DNA of 64,000 nt from Theristus sp. LFF4_11 (lineage: Eukaryota; Nematoda; Chromadorea; Monhysterida; Xyalidae), in the NCBI GenBank assembly GCA_030248135.1, contig JASANC010003532.1, positions 1-64,000 of the forward strand. The letters run 5' to 3'. Below are positions 45,233-55,339 of the stretch, piece after piece; the first letter of the stretch is position 1; every line of letters starts with the position of its first letter. The notes beneath the pieces were generated by a model. It saw only the letters and a program-made list of their open reading frames with translations. It was not told the DNA's origin and did no database searches. Both the position numbers and the translations under genes were made by a program.

Positions 45233-48200
45233 ATGACGACTGCGAACGTGAGCACAGCGAGCGATTGGCCAGTGCTGAGCGTTTTGTTCACCCTGGATCA
45301 GCCGTATTCGTTTCGTTGCGCCCTGAAGAGTCGTGGTGCGCGCGATGCATGCGCGGTGCCCGGCATCGGCGTTGACGCGTTGCACTTGATTCTAAACAGT
45401 TTAGGCATTCGATATCGTTTCGTGGAGAACTCGGAAGAGGAAATCGCTGCGTATGGCGGTCGCTTCGCGGCACTGCTCGAGAGCTTGCGTTTGAACAAGG
45501 GTATGTTTTAACGATGCACTGATCAGGAACCTACAGTATGGCCGAATAGATAAGGCAGCCCGTCAAGGCGGGATCAGTCGCAGACTAGGAGTTGTCTTTT
45601 TCAAAAATGCCAACATAATAACTCCTAATTATGTGTTCAAGGGAGCAAGAACGAACATACCCTAATAGCACGAAGAATCCATTAGTCTGAAAAAAACACG
45701 TCAAATTTGGCACACATGTTGGTTTCTGAACGTCTATTTTCTTTCATTCAAATTTCGCGCGCTCCTTGCACCCTGAAAAAAGCTGCCAAGTTTACTCGGT
45801 CATTCCGTACCGGCGCTCTTCTGCGACTTATAGTTGTCCTGTGCTAGTAAGAAAAATCCTCATCACCATGGCTTGGATCGTGAAATACACACTGGATTGA
45901 TACAGTCTACCTTCATTAACATGCATCCAACTAGCTGATTGGTTGATGCATGCATTCTGTCCACGGATTGCTGTGGAGGTGGCGGAGCTTGGTTTGCACA
46001 GAACGCATGCATTACGTGATCACCAACCAATCAGCTAGTTAGACATGTTATAGTTAGACTGTCACCCTCGTGGCCTGGTCTGGTGGTAGCGCGTAGACTC
46101 GTTGTCTGTGGACTCTCCGTCGGGGAATCGGAGCCCCGCCGAGGGGTGTATAGGCATTTAATGACAGAGAAAACTCGATGTGCGCCGACAGCGTTGTGAG
46201 CTTCTCTCGGTTAACCCTGACTAAAAACATCGCCTAAACTTCCACAAAACAAAACAAAACGAAGACTGCAAAACAAAACAAAACGAAGACTGCAACGTTG
46301 CGCACCTTTTCGATCCAGTTTGGCGCACCTTGCTTATTCTTCTACTTTTTTTCAGTGCTTGTGAAAACCACTATTTCGACCGACAGTCTGGTTTTTCAGT
46401 TCAGCAACACAAGTGTAGCACTGCCCACCAATTTCTGTTTGGCACAGCGAACGCATCACTTGCAATGTTCATGCCGACGCAACGACGCATGGAGATGGGC
46501 TTGAAGGCAGCCGCCGGCATGTATCGTGTCACAACATATGGCATGCACGTGACACACCCTGGCAGCGACTACAGCGTTCGGGCGCTGTTTGGGCCGTACG
46601 CACACACGACGCTCACGTTCATCATCCTGTTCGTGGTTGCAATGAATCTGTTCAACACTGCTCTAGGTGCGACCCGACGTTTTCTGGCAGTGTGTGATGT
46701 TATTTTTAAACCTGTCACTTTCTTTAAACAGCGTGGAATTCAGAAGATCGAATGCAACGATTTTCGTTGAAATCAAACACGCCATTCATTTTCGTGACTA
46801 TAAACTCCCCACTGTCTTGCACCCAAAATTTTCAGCGTCACTGAGACGTCGCCATCCAAAGCAGTCAGCCTTGTTTACTTGCATCAAGAATCGTTTCGTT
46901 TGGGCGACTTTCTTTGTTGCTTTGTTCTTTGCGCTGTACCGATCCGGACTTTTGGCTCAACTACTTGTCAACCGTGAAGTTGAATTCTTCTATAACTTTG
47001 ACGAATTGGCGCATCAAGTGCAGAACGGGCACGCGAGAATCATTGCGAAACAATTCCACGCACGTCTGGACAGCGTGAAGGAGAAGCCGAACCTCGCACC
47101 GCTCGACCGTGCCTTTCGACGAAATCCTCCGGTTGGCATATATGTAGAACTGAACATTTTTTGTAATCGCATAGTTTTACGCTGAAAAACAGCGCCACTA
47201 AAGCGTCTTCTAAATGTTTTAACGCATAAAACCACATTTTTCACGCTCATTTTTCACAGTCCTTCGTGGACCCATATGCGACTACTGCGCGTTTTGTCAA
47301 GCCGAGTTTCACACGCTTATGCACTTTTTTATTGGACATGATTTAGTTTCTTTAACTTTTTCTGTTAGATTTGTTCTGAAACGCAACTTCACACCTCTCA
47401 TGACAGATTTACTACGACAGTCCCGAAGAGTACACGTCGATCTTGAGTCGTTCAGTGACAAGCTCCGGTCACTCGAAAGACCCGGTGCTGGTGCGTCTGT
47501 CAACCGAACTGAGTGGGCCGTACTTCGGCCAACTGTTGACTCAATTCAACATTGACCACTATGATTTGACGCCGTTGGAGGAGTTCGGCTCCGAGGTCTA
47601 CACGATGCTGTTCGCGCCAAACACTGACGACCGATTGCTCGCCATCATCAATAGACAGATTGTCAGGTATGGCGATGACAAGACAAGTGCGACTTTAAAG
47701 TTTTTTTGTCAGTCGTCAAACAAAAGTGCTAGAAGAAAACCATTTGATTGGACACTTGTACACTTGTGGCTAATTCGGCTGGCGCCGGCGATTCACACAG
47801 AAAAAAATTACATCCTGCACTGTAAACTGCACTGCATCCTGCACTGCATCTTTAAAAATAACAGTCATCAGTTAGTTTCAGTCATCATTTTTTAAGATGC
47901 AGTGCAGGATAAAGTGCAGGATGCAATTTTTCTGCTTTTTGTTCACTTGTGCATTATGGCATGCAACTCTGGCATGCTGATTGACTACATCGGCTTGGTT
48001 GGACTATTGTAATTACTGAACCTTATTCAAAAACCACCAATCAGCGGATCACCCACCATTTACAGTTTTTTTACAGGAAGCAGCACGTGCTGCGTTCTGA
48101 GTTTGAGCACAGTGTTCGCCAACTATGGACGCCTCGGGGACAACCTAGACTGCTCAGCAACAAGCTGCCCGGTCGGCCACCTCCCATTGCATTCTTTCAA

Positions 48201-48543
48201 TTCAGCCGAATCCTGATCGTCCTCAGCTCCGGCTCTCTCTTCTCGCTTGTCGTACTCTTATTGGAACGATTGTTAGCGTTTGTAAGTGAACACAGCGCGT
48301 GTACAGGTGTGTGATGCTTCACTCGTTTGTACACTGTGCATTATTGTACAAAGTTTTGGGAATTTCACAGTTTCATTCACAATCGAGCAGCTGATTTTAT
48401 TTCCAAGCTTTTTGTTTTAGTATAAGTGCAGCGTAAATCGCAAAAAGATAACTGATTTGATCGTATGAATTAGGGCAAATTATTCTTTCCAGGTGAGGAG
48501 ACGAAAAAAAATATTACGTTCACGAACATCACGACGGCCATGA
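45233..48543 (+). CDS. Ionotropic glutamate receptor-like / IR channel (short form)
   Basis: Ligand-gated cation channel lacking the large amino-terminal domain. Exon 1 (45233-45500) has the S1 half of the ligand-binding domain (VPGIGVDALHLILNSLGIRY, as in G-x-x-(V/I)-D-L-L). Exon 2 starts at 46,355 and ends at 46,665, with GLKAAAGMYRVTTYGMHVT leading to M1 (TTLTFIILFVVAMNLF). Exon 3 (46,836-47,132) has M3 (FFVALFFALYRSGLLAQLLV) and starts the second lobe. Exon 4 is 47,408-47,670. Exon 5 (48,078-48,282) has PIAFFQFSRILIVLSSGSLF, the last TM. The final exon (48,493-48,543) ends in a basic tail. M3 lacks the SYTANLAAF motif of true iGluRs and has LYRSGLLAQL instead, which fits divergent IR-type receptors. 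Around 46,410-46,450 the frame changes, so there is a very short intron or a frameshift. Confidence 0.78.
45535..45808. mobile_element. MITE-2, copy d (IR-like gene intron 1)
   Basis: It starts with TATGGCCGAATAGATAAGGC and has the full CAAGGCGGGATCAGTCGCAG core. It ends GCTGCCAAGTTTACTCGGTC. Confidence 0.88.
46064..46292 (+). repeat. tRNA-derived SINE, copy 4, with a duplicated 25-bp tail (IR-like gene intron)
   Basis: It begins CCCTCGTGGCCTGGTCTGGTGGTA and shares GTGTATAGGCATTTAATGAC and GAGAAAACTCGATG with the other copies. After CATCGCCTAAAC the tail contains two direct copies of an AAACAAAACAAAACGAAGAC unit followed by TGC. Confidence 0.88.
47798..47936. mobile_element. 139-bp foldback MITE (hairpin) in the IR-like gene
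   Basis: CAGAAAAAAATTACATCCTG at the left is mirrored by CAGGATGCAATTTTTCTG at the right. The arms (GCACTGCATCCTGCACTGCA and TGCAGTGCAGGATAAAGTGC) pair almost throughout, leaving a loop around AAATAACAGTCATCAGTTAG. Confidence 0.8.
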
Positions 48544-48717
48544 CTAAGTGAGTTGTGTAGAACGCAGACCATTTTTTCTTCTTCAATACATATGTGATCA
48601 GCGATATCTAGCGTTTTGGTGTCATTGATTTCTTAATGAACTTGTTGTTGTTGTGTACAGCTCACCCACGCTGATGGGCAACAAACAGGACGAAATACAC
48701 TGTAGCATTTTACCGTG

Positions 48718-50438
48718 CTAATTTGAGCCAGACTGCAGCAACAGCGTCAAATAAGTCGCAATGAACGAAACAAGCTGAAACACACACAAAACGCAATGTT
48801 GTTAGAAGTTTATAAACGATCTTACCGTTTCAAAATCTGTTCTGTACCGTCAGTAGCATCGGTTTCGTGATGACCACTTTGCCAAAGATCGTCACACCCC
48901 AGGCGGCTTCACTCAACTTTGCGCAGTAGCCCTGCACGATCGCGTTGATCTGAGCATCGTGCGCTCTCCAAATGGACAACTCTCGATGGAAAATCCCATG
49001 AGCTGCATGAATCTGAAAGAAATCAAAAGTTATCGCATGATGTTTCAAAATGGAATTAAAGTTAGAAAGAAATTGTTTCCGGATGTCGAGCGTGTAATTC
49101 ATGTACAACAAGCACTCGTGTCAAATAAGTACGTCCAATGCAACCTCAATCAATCAGCAACCTAATCTAATGCATCAGTCCGAATTCATTATGGTCAATT
49201 ATAATTTTCTGAATTCCTTTTACCGTGTCCGACAAATCGGCGGCAATCCAAGCGAATGAGCCAAGTGGGGCGCCGAAGTACACCAGCAGGAAAAGGCTCA
49301 TAGGCAGTACAACGTTGAAGTCTATTCCAAACATACCTTCAGCTCGAATGGTCGTGAATAGTATCAGCACAATTTGCGTGCTGGCGAAGAAAAAAAAGCG
49401 AATAGTTTTTTGAAACTCTGAAACTTCCTTTGTTGAAGATGAGAACTGGACAGCCATGCGTAGTCCAGATTCTTGAATTGATCGATAAAAACCCGTTTTT
49501 TTCAAATCACCCCAAAAACTGTTTCACCTATAGCCAGCAAGCACACTAGTGGCCAGCAAGCCGAACATGCCATCCAGCCTGTCAATCACGTTGCACAGCA
49601 CCGTGTGCTGCTCACAGAACGATTCCAGAATCGCCAGCAGCTTTTCCGGTCGATTCGGTGTGCTCGCGTAGTGCTGTCGAGTGTCGACCACAAAGCGTTC
49701 GTTCAAATCAGCGGTCAACAGCGTCACCGTGTACATGACGCTCAGCGCGAACGGCACCGGCACCAGCGTGATCAGCGGCACGATCACCTGAACCGCTGCG
49801 ATGAGCAACTTCGTGTTTGGGTTCCTCATCAGAGACATGAATATAAAAATGTCGAGTGAGTCAGGGGTAGTGACATTTTGCGGCGGATTTGTTGCTGCTG
49901 CCGATGTCTGATTGATACGATTGTTACTGTTGGCGTCGGCGTCGTACGACTTGCCCATCATCCACTGTTGACCGACAATCAACAGCACGATCGAGAGGAA
50001 GGCGACACATTGCAGCGAACGAACTTTGCGGCGTGACGTTGGCGGCAAATGCAACTGTTGCAGTTTTGCCGCAAACTTCTCGTGAAGCGCCTCGAATTGA
50101 CCGCCGAGCAGAAACCAGCAAGCGAGCGCGACGACTGAGACGACGCACTGCACCGATCCGACGATCAACACGAAGAACATCATGGTGCTCGGGTTGATGC
50201 GTAGGCCGAACTGGACGAGTGCGTACACGGCTTGCACGACATTCATGGTGTTGCCGAAGAACACGACGCACAGTTGCACGAGCAACAACGGCAGCCGAAT
50301 GAAAACGTCGAAAACGCATCGGCCATAATGCCGCTGGTCGCGTTTGCGTCGCAGCAGTGATTTCAGCGGCGCAAAGTGGACGCAAAGCAAGTTCAATATG
50401 AAAATCACGGGACGCTGTGATTCGTGCAGAGGATCCAT
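48718..50438 (-). CDS. Gustatory-receptor-like 7TM protein 2 (appears intact)
   Basis: The start MDPLHESQRPVIFILN at 50,438 is preferred because its context aligns with GR-like 1; an in-frame upstream start at 50,579 is possible. The exons are 49528-50438 (303 codons in one exon, several TMs, the RRKVRSLQ intracellular loop and an N-glycosylation-rich loop), 49224-49380, 48848-49012 and 48718-48774. All junctions keep frame. The last exon encodes LVSFIATYLTLLLQSGSN with the GR-type TY-(x5)-Q motif. It is convergent with the IR-like gene, whose stop is about 175 bp away. It has fewer introns than GR-like 1, which interrupts the same middle region three times. Confidence 0.82.
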
Positions 50439-50590
50439 CTTTGTGGAGATTTCGCTTCGTTTTCTGTTGTCACACGTTTTTAGTTTATCAGAAAGAAAAC
50501 TCGCACCATTATATGTTTGCCGCGCAATTTGTTTCCGGCGAAAACCAATTTCGCTAAAAGGCCGACAAATATGATGCATTGTACCTGCAG

Positions 50591-50813
50591 GGTGATCCAG
50601 AAATTCCTGAAAAACTCCGTTAAAAAATCGTGTTTTTGACTTTTTTCATTATTTTAGTGCCAGCCAAACGCCCATAAAAGTTTACTTTGGAGAACAAAAT
50701 TTTCATCTTTCTGGAGTACCTGTGCCAAGTGTCAGTTCTATTCGTATTCGTCAATGTTTGATATGATTTCTAGCCAAGTGAAGATGTGTCCATAATTTTG
50801 GACTCCCCTGTAC
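50591..50813. mobile_element. Small mariner-like MITE between GR-like genes
   Basis: The left end CAGGGTGATCCAGAAATTCC and the reversed right end CAGGGGAGTCCAAAATTATGG share the C-A-G-G-G, then TCCA pattern. TA-like ends (GTACCTGCAGGG, CCCCTGTA) flank it. No coding capacity. Confidence 0.55.
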
Positions 50814-51704
50814 ATATGAAGCATCTAAAAAGCCGATTATAACGGAGCACCTCTTTGCAAAAGGCGACTTGGTCCGTTTCTCTGTTTGGTAACATGATAC
50901 GCTTTCATGTCGGTGCGTGCATTTTTGCGAATCTGCTTTCAAACTGAAACGGTTTCACGCTAAAAACGTGCCCCGGGTGTCACGGATTCAAAAGCAAATT
51001 TTACAATGTTTTGCGAACGTCACAGGTATTAAAAAACACATTTTCTGGGGACCACATGAAGATCACAAAATCAATTGTGAGGAAGTCAACAAACCCAAAC
51101 ATTCCAGATTATGGGTTTTCATGAGAATGGTTTGTTGACCGTGTTTTTATTAGCGCTGAGTGCTAATTCGCGCTTGAACTTTCACATGGTTAGCTCTTTT
51201 TGGTTGGTGAGAACAGGATCATGCCGACTGCAGCAAAAGGGTCAGATAGGTTGCAATAAACGAAACGACTGTGAGAAGCATTGATTTCGTCACCACGATG
51301 TGACCAAAGATTTTGATGCCCCACGTTGCATTGCTCAGTTTGCAGCAGTAGATGTGCGCTAGTGAGTCGATTCGTGGGTTGTGCAAACGCCATATTGCCA
51401 TTTCGCGGTACAACACGCCCTGCGTCGAATGCACCTGGCAAAACTGATCATATGTTCAATTTGACGAAAACACAACGACGACATTCCCGTTCCCGTTTCC
51501 GTGCACTCACACATTCCCAGCAACGAGAACACCTATTCACGATACAGCCGTTGCACTCATTTCATCAGTAATTTCATGAGCAGGCACTGTCAGTGAACAT
51601 TTACAGTTGCCGTAATTGGGTTTGCATATGCTTAAAACCACGGCAAAACTGAATCAGCTGGATCGTACAGAGGAACACGTTTACGCAATAAAAAAAAATC
51701 AGTT

Positions 51705-51795
51705 GTCGCCTCCGTGGCTTAGGGGCAGGTTACAGTAGGACGGTCACCTTCAACCCAGAAGACGGCGGGCTCGAACCCCTACGGAGGATGACACA
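51705..51795 (+). repeat. tRNA-like / SINE head with perfect acceptor-stem pairing
   Basis: CCTCCGT at the 5' side pairs fully with ACGGAGG at the 3' side. In between are an A-box-like TGGCTTAGGGGCAGG and a B-box-like GGCTCGAACCC. The anticodon arm is irregular and longer than a normal tRNA, and the sequence continues into a tail (ACACTGCCGCCC). A tRNA pseudogene or the head of a second SINE family is more likely than a functional tRNA. Confidence 0.55.
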
Positions 51796-52017
51796 CTGCC
51801 GCCCTGTGTAGCTCTCTACTCATAATACCACACTCAACAAAAAACGTTAGGATTCAATGTCCATTGGGAATATAGCGACCAAAACCGGGAGGCCACCAAA
51901 ACCGAAGTCGGGCCGAAATCACTGGTGCCCCCCCCAGGACAGAGTGGTACCATCTCCATTGGATGCCGGATGGTAAGCCGTCCGTTTCCCGAACCCCACC
52001 GGAGTTTGATATGTAAG

Positions 52018-52292
52018 TACGTAATGGTTGAGTAAACATGGCATCTTTTTTAGGGTGGCAGAGCGCTCGAAATTTGAATAAAAGAAAAATACTTAAAGCC
52101 AATTGTGTCTCAATTTAACCGTGTTGTCTGATTAATTTGGTCGTGCTATGTATTCTCTTTGTTCTTTGTCCATTGCAACCCCGATTAGAAAACATCATGA
52201 CATTTTTGAAAAAAGACAACTTCTAATCTGCGACTGATTTCGCTGAAGAAATGAAGAAAACAAGGACTGCCTTATTTATTCGGCCCTTCTGG
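52018..52292. mobile_element. MITE-2, copy e (inverted, GR-like 3 intron)
   Basis: It runs from TAATGGTTGAGTAAACATGGC through a diverged GGGTGGCAGAGCGCTCGAAA block and CTTCTAATCTGCGACTGATT to GACTGCCTTATTTATTCGGC. It is the most diverged copy. Confidence 0.75.
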
Positions 52293-52671
52293 TTTCCGGA
52301 ATCGGTAAAGGGGGCGTGCTTCAAAAAAATAAAAAAGAAAAGCACAGTTGTGCCAGTGTACTCCAGGTTGTCTGACCTCTTGTGACAGGTCAGCAGCCAA
52401 CCATGACATAGAACAAAGTGGAGCTCCATAGAATGACAGGAGCAGCCAGTAGTACCCATGCATCTGACTCATCTCAAAGCCGAACAGTGCCTCCCCGCGC
52501 AGCATCACGAACAGCACGAGAACAACGGCACTGCTGAAAGTAACGTTCATGCAGCAAAATTAAGGTTGGTGAACGTTCACGTTTCTGCACATTTTGCACA
52601 TCCAGCCGATCATGAATGATGATTTGCGGTTACAAGATGATGACACTGCTGCATGTGCGTATGACCAATTT

Positions 52672-52880
52672 TTTCAAACGTGTCCCACTGAAATGACGTC
52701 ATGTGCCGCAGAACATGCGCTTGTCGTTCAGAGCAAACCAGACCTTCCGTTTAGCCGATCTCTTCCCGTAAACAAATGGTGAATGTCGAATCAGTCACAC
52801 CAAACTGAAATTTTACTGCCTGTACTTCGACAAGCGGGCGTTTCAAGGCAAATGACGTGATTTTAGTCCGGACACGTTTG
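52672..52880. mobile_element. MITE-3, copy 2 (GR-like 3 intron)
   Basis: It runs from CAAACGTGTCCCACTGAAAT to GTCCGGACACGTTTG and is the inverted counterpart of the 35,687 copy. It keeps the TGACGTCA palindrome at one end, with the interior matching in reverse (GCAAACCAGACCTTCCGTTT). It gives the cleanest view of this family's terminal repeat, CAAACGTGTCC. Confidence 0.85.
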
Positions 52881-53494
52881 AATAAACCCAGAATACCTGT
52901 ATCCAGTGAGTGCGCAAGTGGTCGACGTGCCCAGCAGTTCGTCCATGCCCTCGACCACATTGCACAGCATGCCGTGTCGTTCGCAGTAGTCCTCCAACAA
53001 CTGCGACACCGCGGTGCTCGTTGTTTTTCGACTCAGTTCCAATTCAAACGACTCATTGTGCTCTGCAATCAGCAGTTTCATTGCGTACATCATGCTGTTT
53101 GCCAGCAGTACCGGTGCCAACGACAACAGGTACGCAGACAACATCGTCAGCAGTGCTCCGTAGCGCCACAACGGGTTCCGCAACATGTCCAGGAACATCA
53201 ATCGTCCGACTTTTGGGTCAACAGCAGTACTGCGATTTACGGTTGATAGCAAGGTGACATTGCGCTGGATCAGTGCTGGCATACGGCTTAGTTGGGTGTT
53301 CGTAGTCCACTCGAAAATACCCAGCTGACCAGCAATCAGTAGAATAATGCTGGTGCACATGGCTATTTGCAGGACCAACACCTTACGTCGCGCCTTCACG
53401 GAAAGGTGGAATAAGTGCAGAACCTAAGGTTACCGGTTTCACAATATTTTAGGAATGTTTTTTCGCTGAAAGGTTAAACAACGTTTGACTGGAA

Positions 53495-53895
53495 ATGTTC
53501 ATCATCGAAAAGATGGTTTCGGATGGTCACGGTCCCGATCGACAGATACTAACCGACAAAGAATCGTTGACCATGTTCAACAGAAGCCCGAAAAAACTGA
53601 AGGACAACTTCATCTAAAGCATTTAGTCTACAAAGCGCAGCCCCGAACTGTGAACAAGTGAAAGAGAAAATTCACAGTGGCATTGAACAGATCAACAGCG
53701 ACCAACCGCTGCTTCGCAAAGTGCAACAAGGTTTCAGGCATCGCTTGCAAACGGTCATTGAAAACAACGGTCATTTAATTAAAAAACAAAAATGACGATT
53801 TTTGTTTTTAACAACCTTATATGGAACACAGAAAAATCATTATTGGAACGAGAAGAGAAACACGACCTGGGTTTGGATCCACATGCTGCAAAAGG
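53495..53895 (+). pseudogene. Unrecognised coding remnants interrupted by a MITE scar
   Basis: Two stretches look protein-coding. About 53,495-53,618 encodes MFIIEKMVSDGHGPDRQIL and ends at a TAA. About 53,640-53,895 encodes APNCEQVKEKIHSGIEQIN, continuing to LQTVIENN, then after about 45 bp LEREEKHDLGLDPHAAK before a GTAGGT donor. The 45 bp between (53,779-53,819) is a shrunken TAGGGTTGTTAAA MITE, TTAAAAAACAAAAATGACG joined to TTTTTGTTTTTAACAACC. Family unknown; helical and charged in character. Confidence 0.4.
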
Positions 53896-54139
53896 TAGGT
53901 CCAAATTGACGTTGGAGGATAATTTTCAATTTTCATGAAAGTTTTTGCCAATTTTAAGAACCAAAACTGCCTTATTTAGGTTTAAAAGTGCAGTATTCAA
54001 ACTCAGCGCGTCAGCGCGGCTCGAATGCGTCTATTTTTATCGACCATCTGATTTACCTCCGGCATTTTGGAAAACTTTTTTAAACAATTAAAAAAATTTA
54101 AGATTTTTTTAATTTAAAAAAATCGGAATTTTTACTTCT

Positions 54140-54537
54140 TTTGAACCCCATCTATTCGGTACTGCCCCAACATGGGCCTAAGCCCTAAGGTACAGTTACT
54201 GACGGGGTGCTTACTTGTTCCAGAGCCGGAGGGTTGGGGAGGGGGCGATATAGATGGCTGGAGCAAATTTTCCAGATAGAGATAGATAGCTAGAAATTTT
54301 TGGGGGGAGGAATGTGATTTTTTTATCAATTTTATCAATTTTATTTGTAAGCCTCACGGCCAGTCCACATCGACACAATCACAAAACTTCCATTATGCAA
54401 ACAAAACAAAGGATGTCAAAAAAACTGAAGAAATACAAGATTATTAATGAAATTGGTGAATGCATCATGCATGCGATGCAAACGAATGGGCAGATAACTG
54501 CCATGGTTCTCTTTTAAATTCTTAGGAGGGAAGGGGG
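54140..54537. repeat. Repeat fragments (G/C runs and a CCTCACGGCCAG segment)
   Basis: The segment from about 54,335 (TTTATTTGTAAGCCTCACGG, CACAAAACTTCCATTATGCA, ATTGGTGAATGCAT) is repeated at about 57,130-57,310 inside the hAT-like element. No gene seen. Confidence 0.6.
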
Positions 54538-55014
54538 CATAGTTGTTCTAGAGGGGGGCCTGGGGGGCCGCCCCTCCCAAAAAAATTTCGAATCTATCTC
54601 TATCAGACAGGTTTTTTCGGCTCAGCTATTATCTATCTAAAAAAATTTCAGCCAGCTATCTATCTGAAAATTTTTGTCTTCGAAGACATAAAATGAGTCC
54701 ATTTTTGACCAAAATTGACCATTTTTGCTCGTAATTCTTGAAAATTTCGCAAATTTTAGATAAAATACGCGTTTATACTTGATTTTTAGTGTATTTTTAG
54801 CATTATTTTGCTGTTTTTATAGCTTTTTAGCGTTTTAGCTATCTATCTATCAAATTTCAAAATTTTGACCGTCACATGCCCCCCCCCGCGGCCCCCCAAA
54901 ATTTTCCAGCTATCTATCTTTTTTTTTAATTTCTATCTTATCTATCCAGAAAATTTGCTCCAGCTATCTATATCGGCCCCCCCCCCCCAACCCCTCGGCT
55001 CTGGAACAACTATG
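54538..55014. mobile_element. MITE with TIR CATAGTTGTTC, 477-bp copy
   Basis: The ends are CATAGTTGTTCTAG and CTGGAACAACTATG. It is collinear with the 17,322 copy and provides the empty versions of both nested insertions found in the 12,625 copy. Flanking target duplication not clear. Confidence 0.88.
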
Positions 55015-55339
55015 GGGGGTCAAGTGCAAAAACCAAGTCAACTCATATTTCCCACCAATTGGCAGACCAGACTCGCTTCTCTGCCGTCCACTTAACCATG
55101 ATGGCAGCAACGACTGAAAATGGAATTGCATCTTTCACTGCAGAAAACAACCAGTCTGCTGTGGTGAAAAATATCAGAGTGACAACTTGTGTAAATTAAA
55201 AAAAGAAAAAAAAACAGTTTGCATCTGGAAAGATAAATTCGCATCTGTTCTGGGCAGAACGGCTCACGCACGTTCAGACTCGGAGTGAAACATCAGGTTG
55301 ATCAAAGACTGTTCAAATGCAATTCAGCATCCTTTTTTT

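Larger units (their letters stand above)
51219..53423 (-). pseudogene. Gustatory-receptor-like 7TM protein 3, 5'-truncated
   Basis: Paralogue of GR-like 1 and 2. The first visible exon (about 52,905-53,423, after acceptor CCTTAG) begins VLHLFHLSVKARRKVLVL, which corresponds to the loop after TM2-3 in GR-like 2; the N-terminal TMs are absent upstream. An exon near 52,384-52,530 (SAVVLVLFVMLRGEALFGFE and later SMSWLAADLSQE) and the final exon 51,219-51,434 follow. The final exon runs without a break from GIKIFGHIVVTKSMLLT into VVSFIATYLTLLLQSA, so the last intron of GR-like 1 and 2 is missing here. MITE-3 sits in its first intron and MITE-2 lies in the next. It could be a fragment, or its 5' exons may be too diverged to see. 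Confidence 0.7.
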
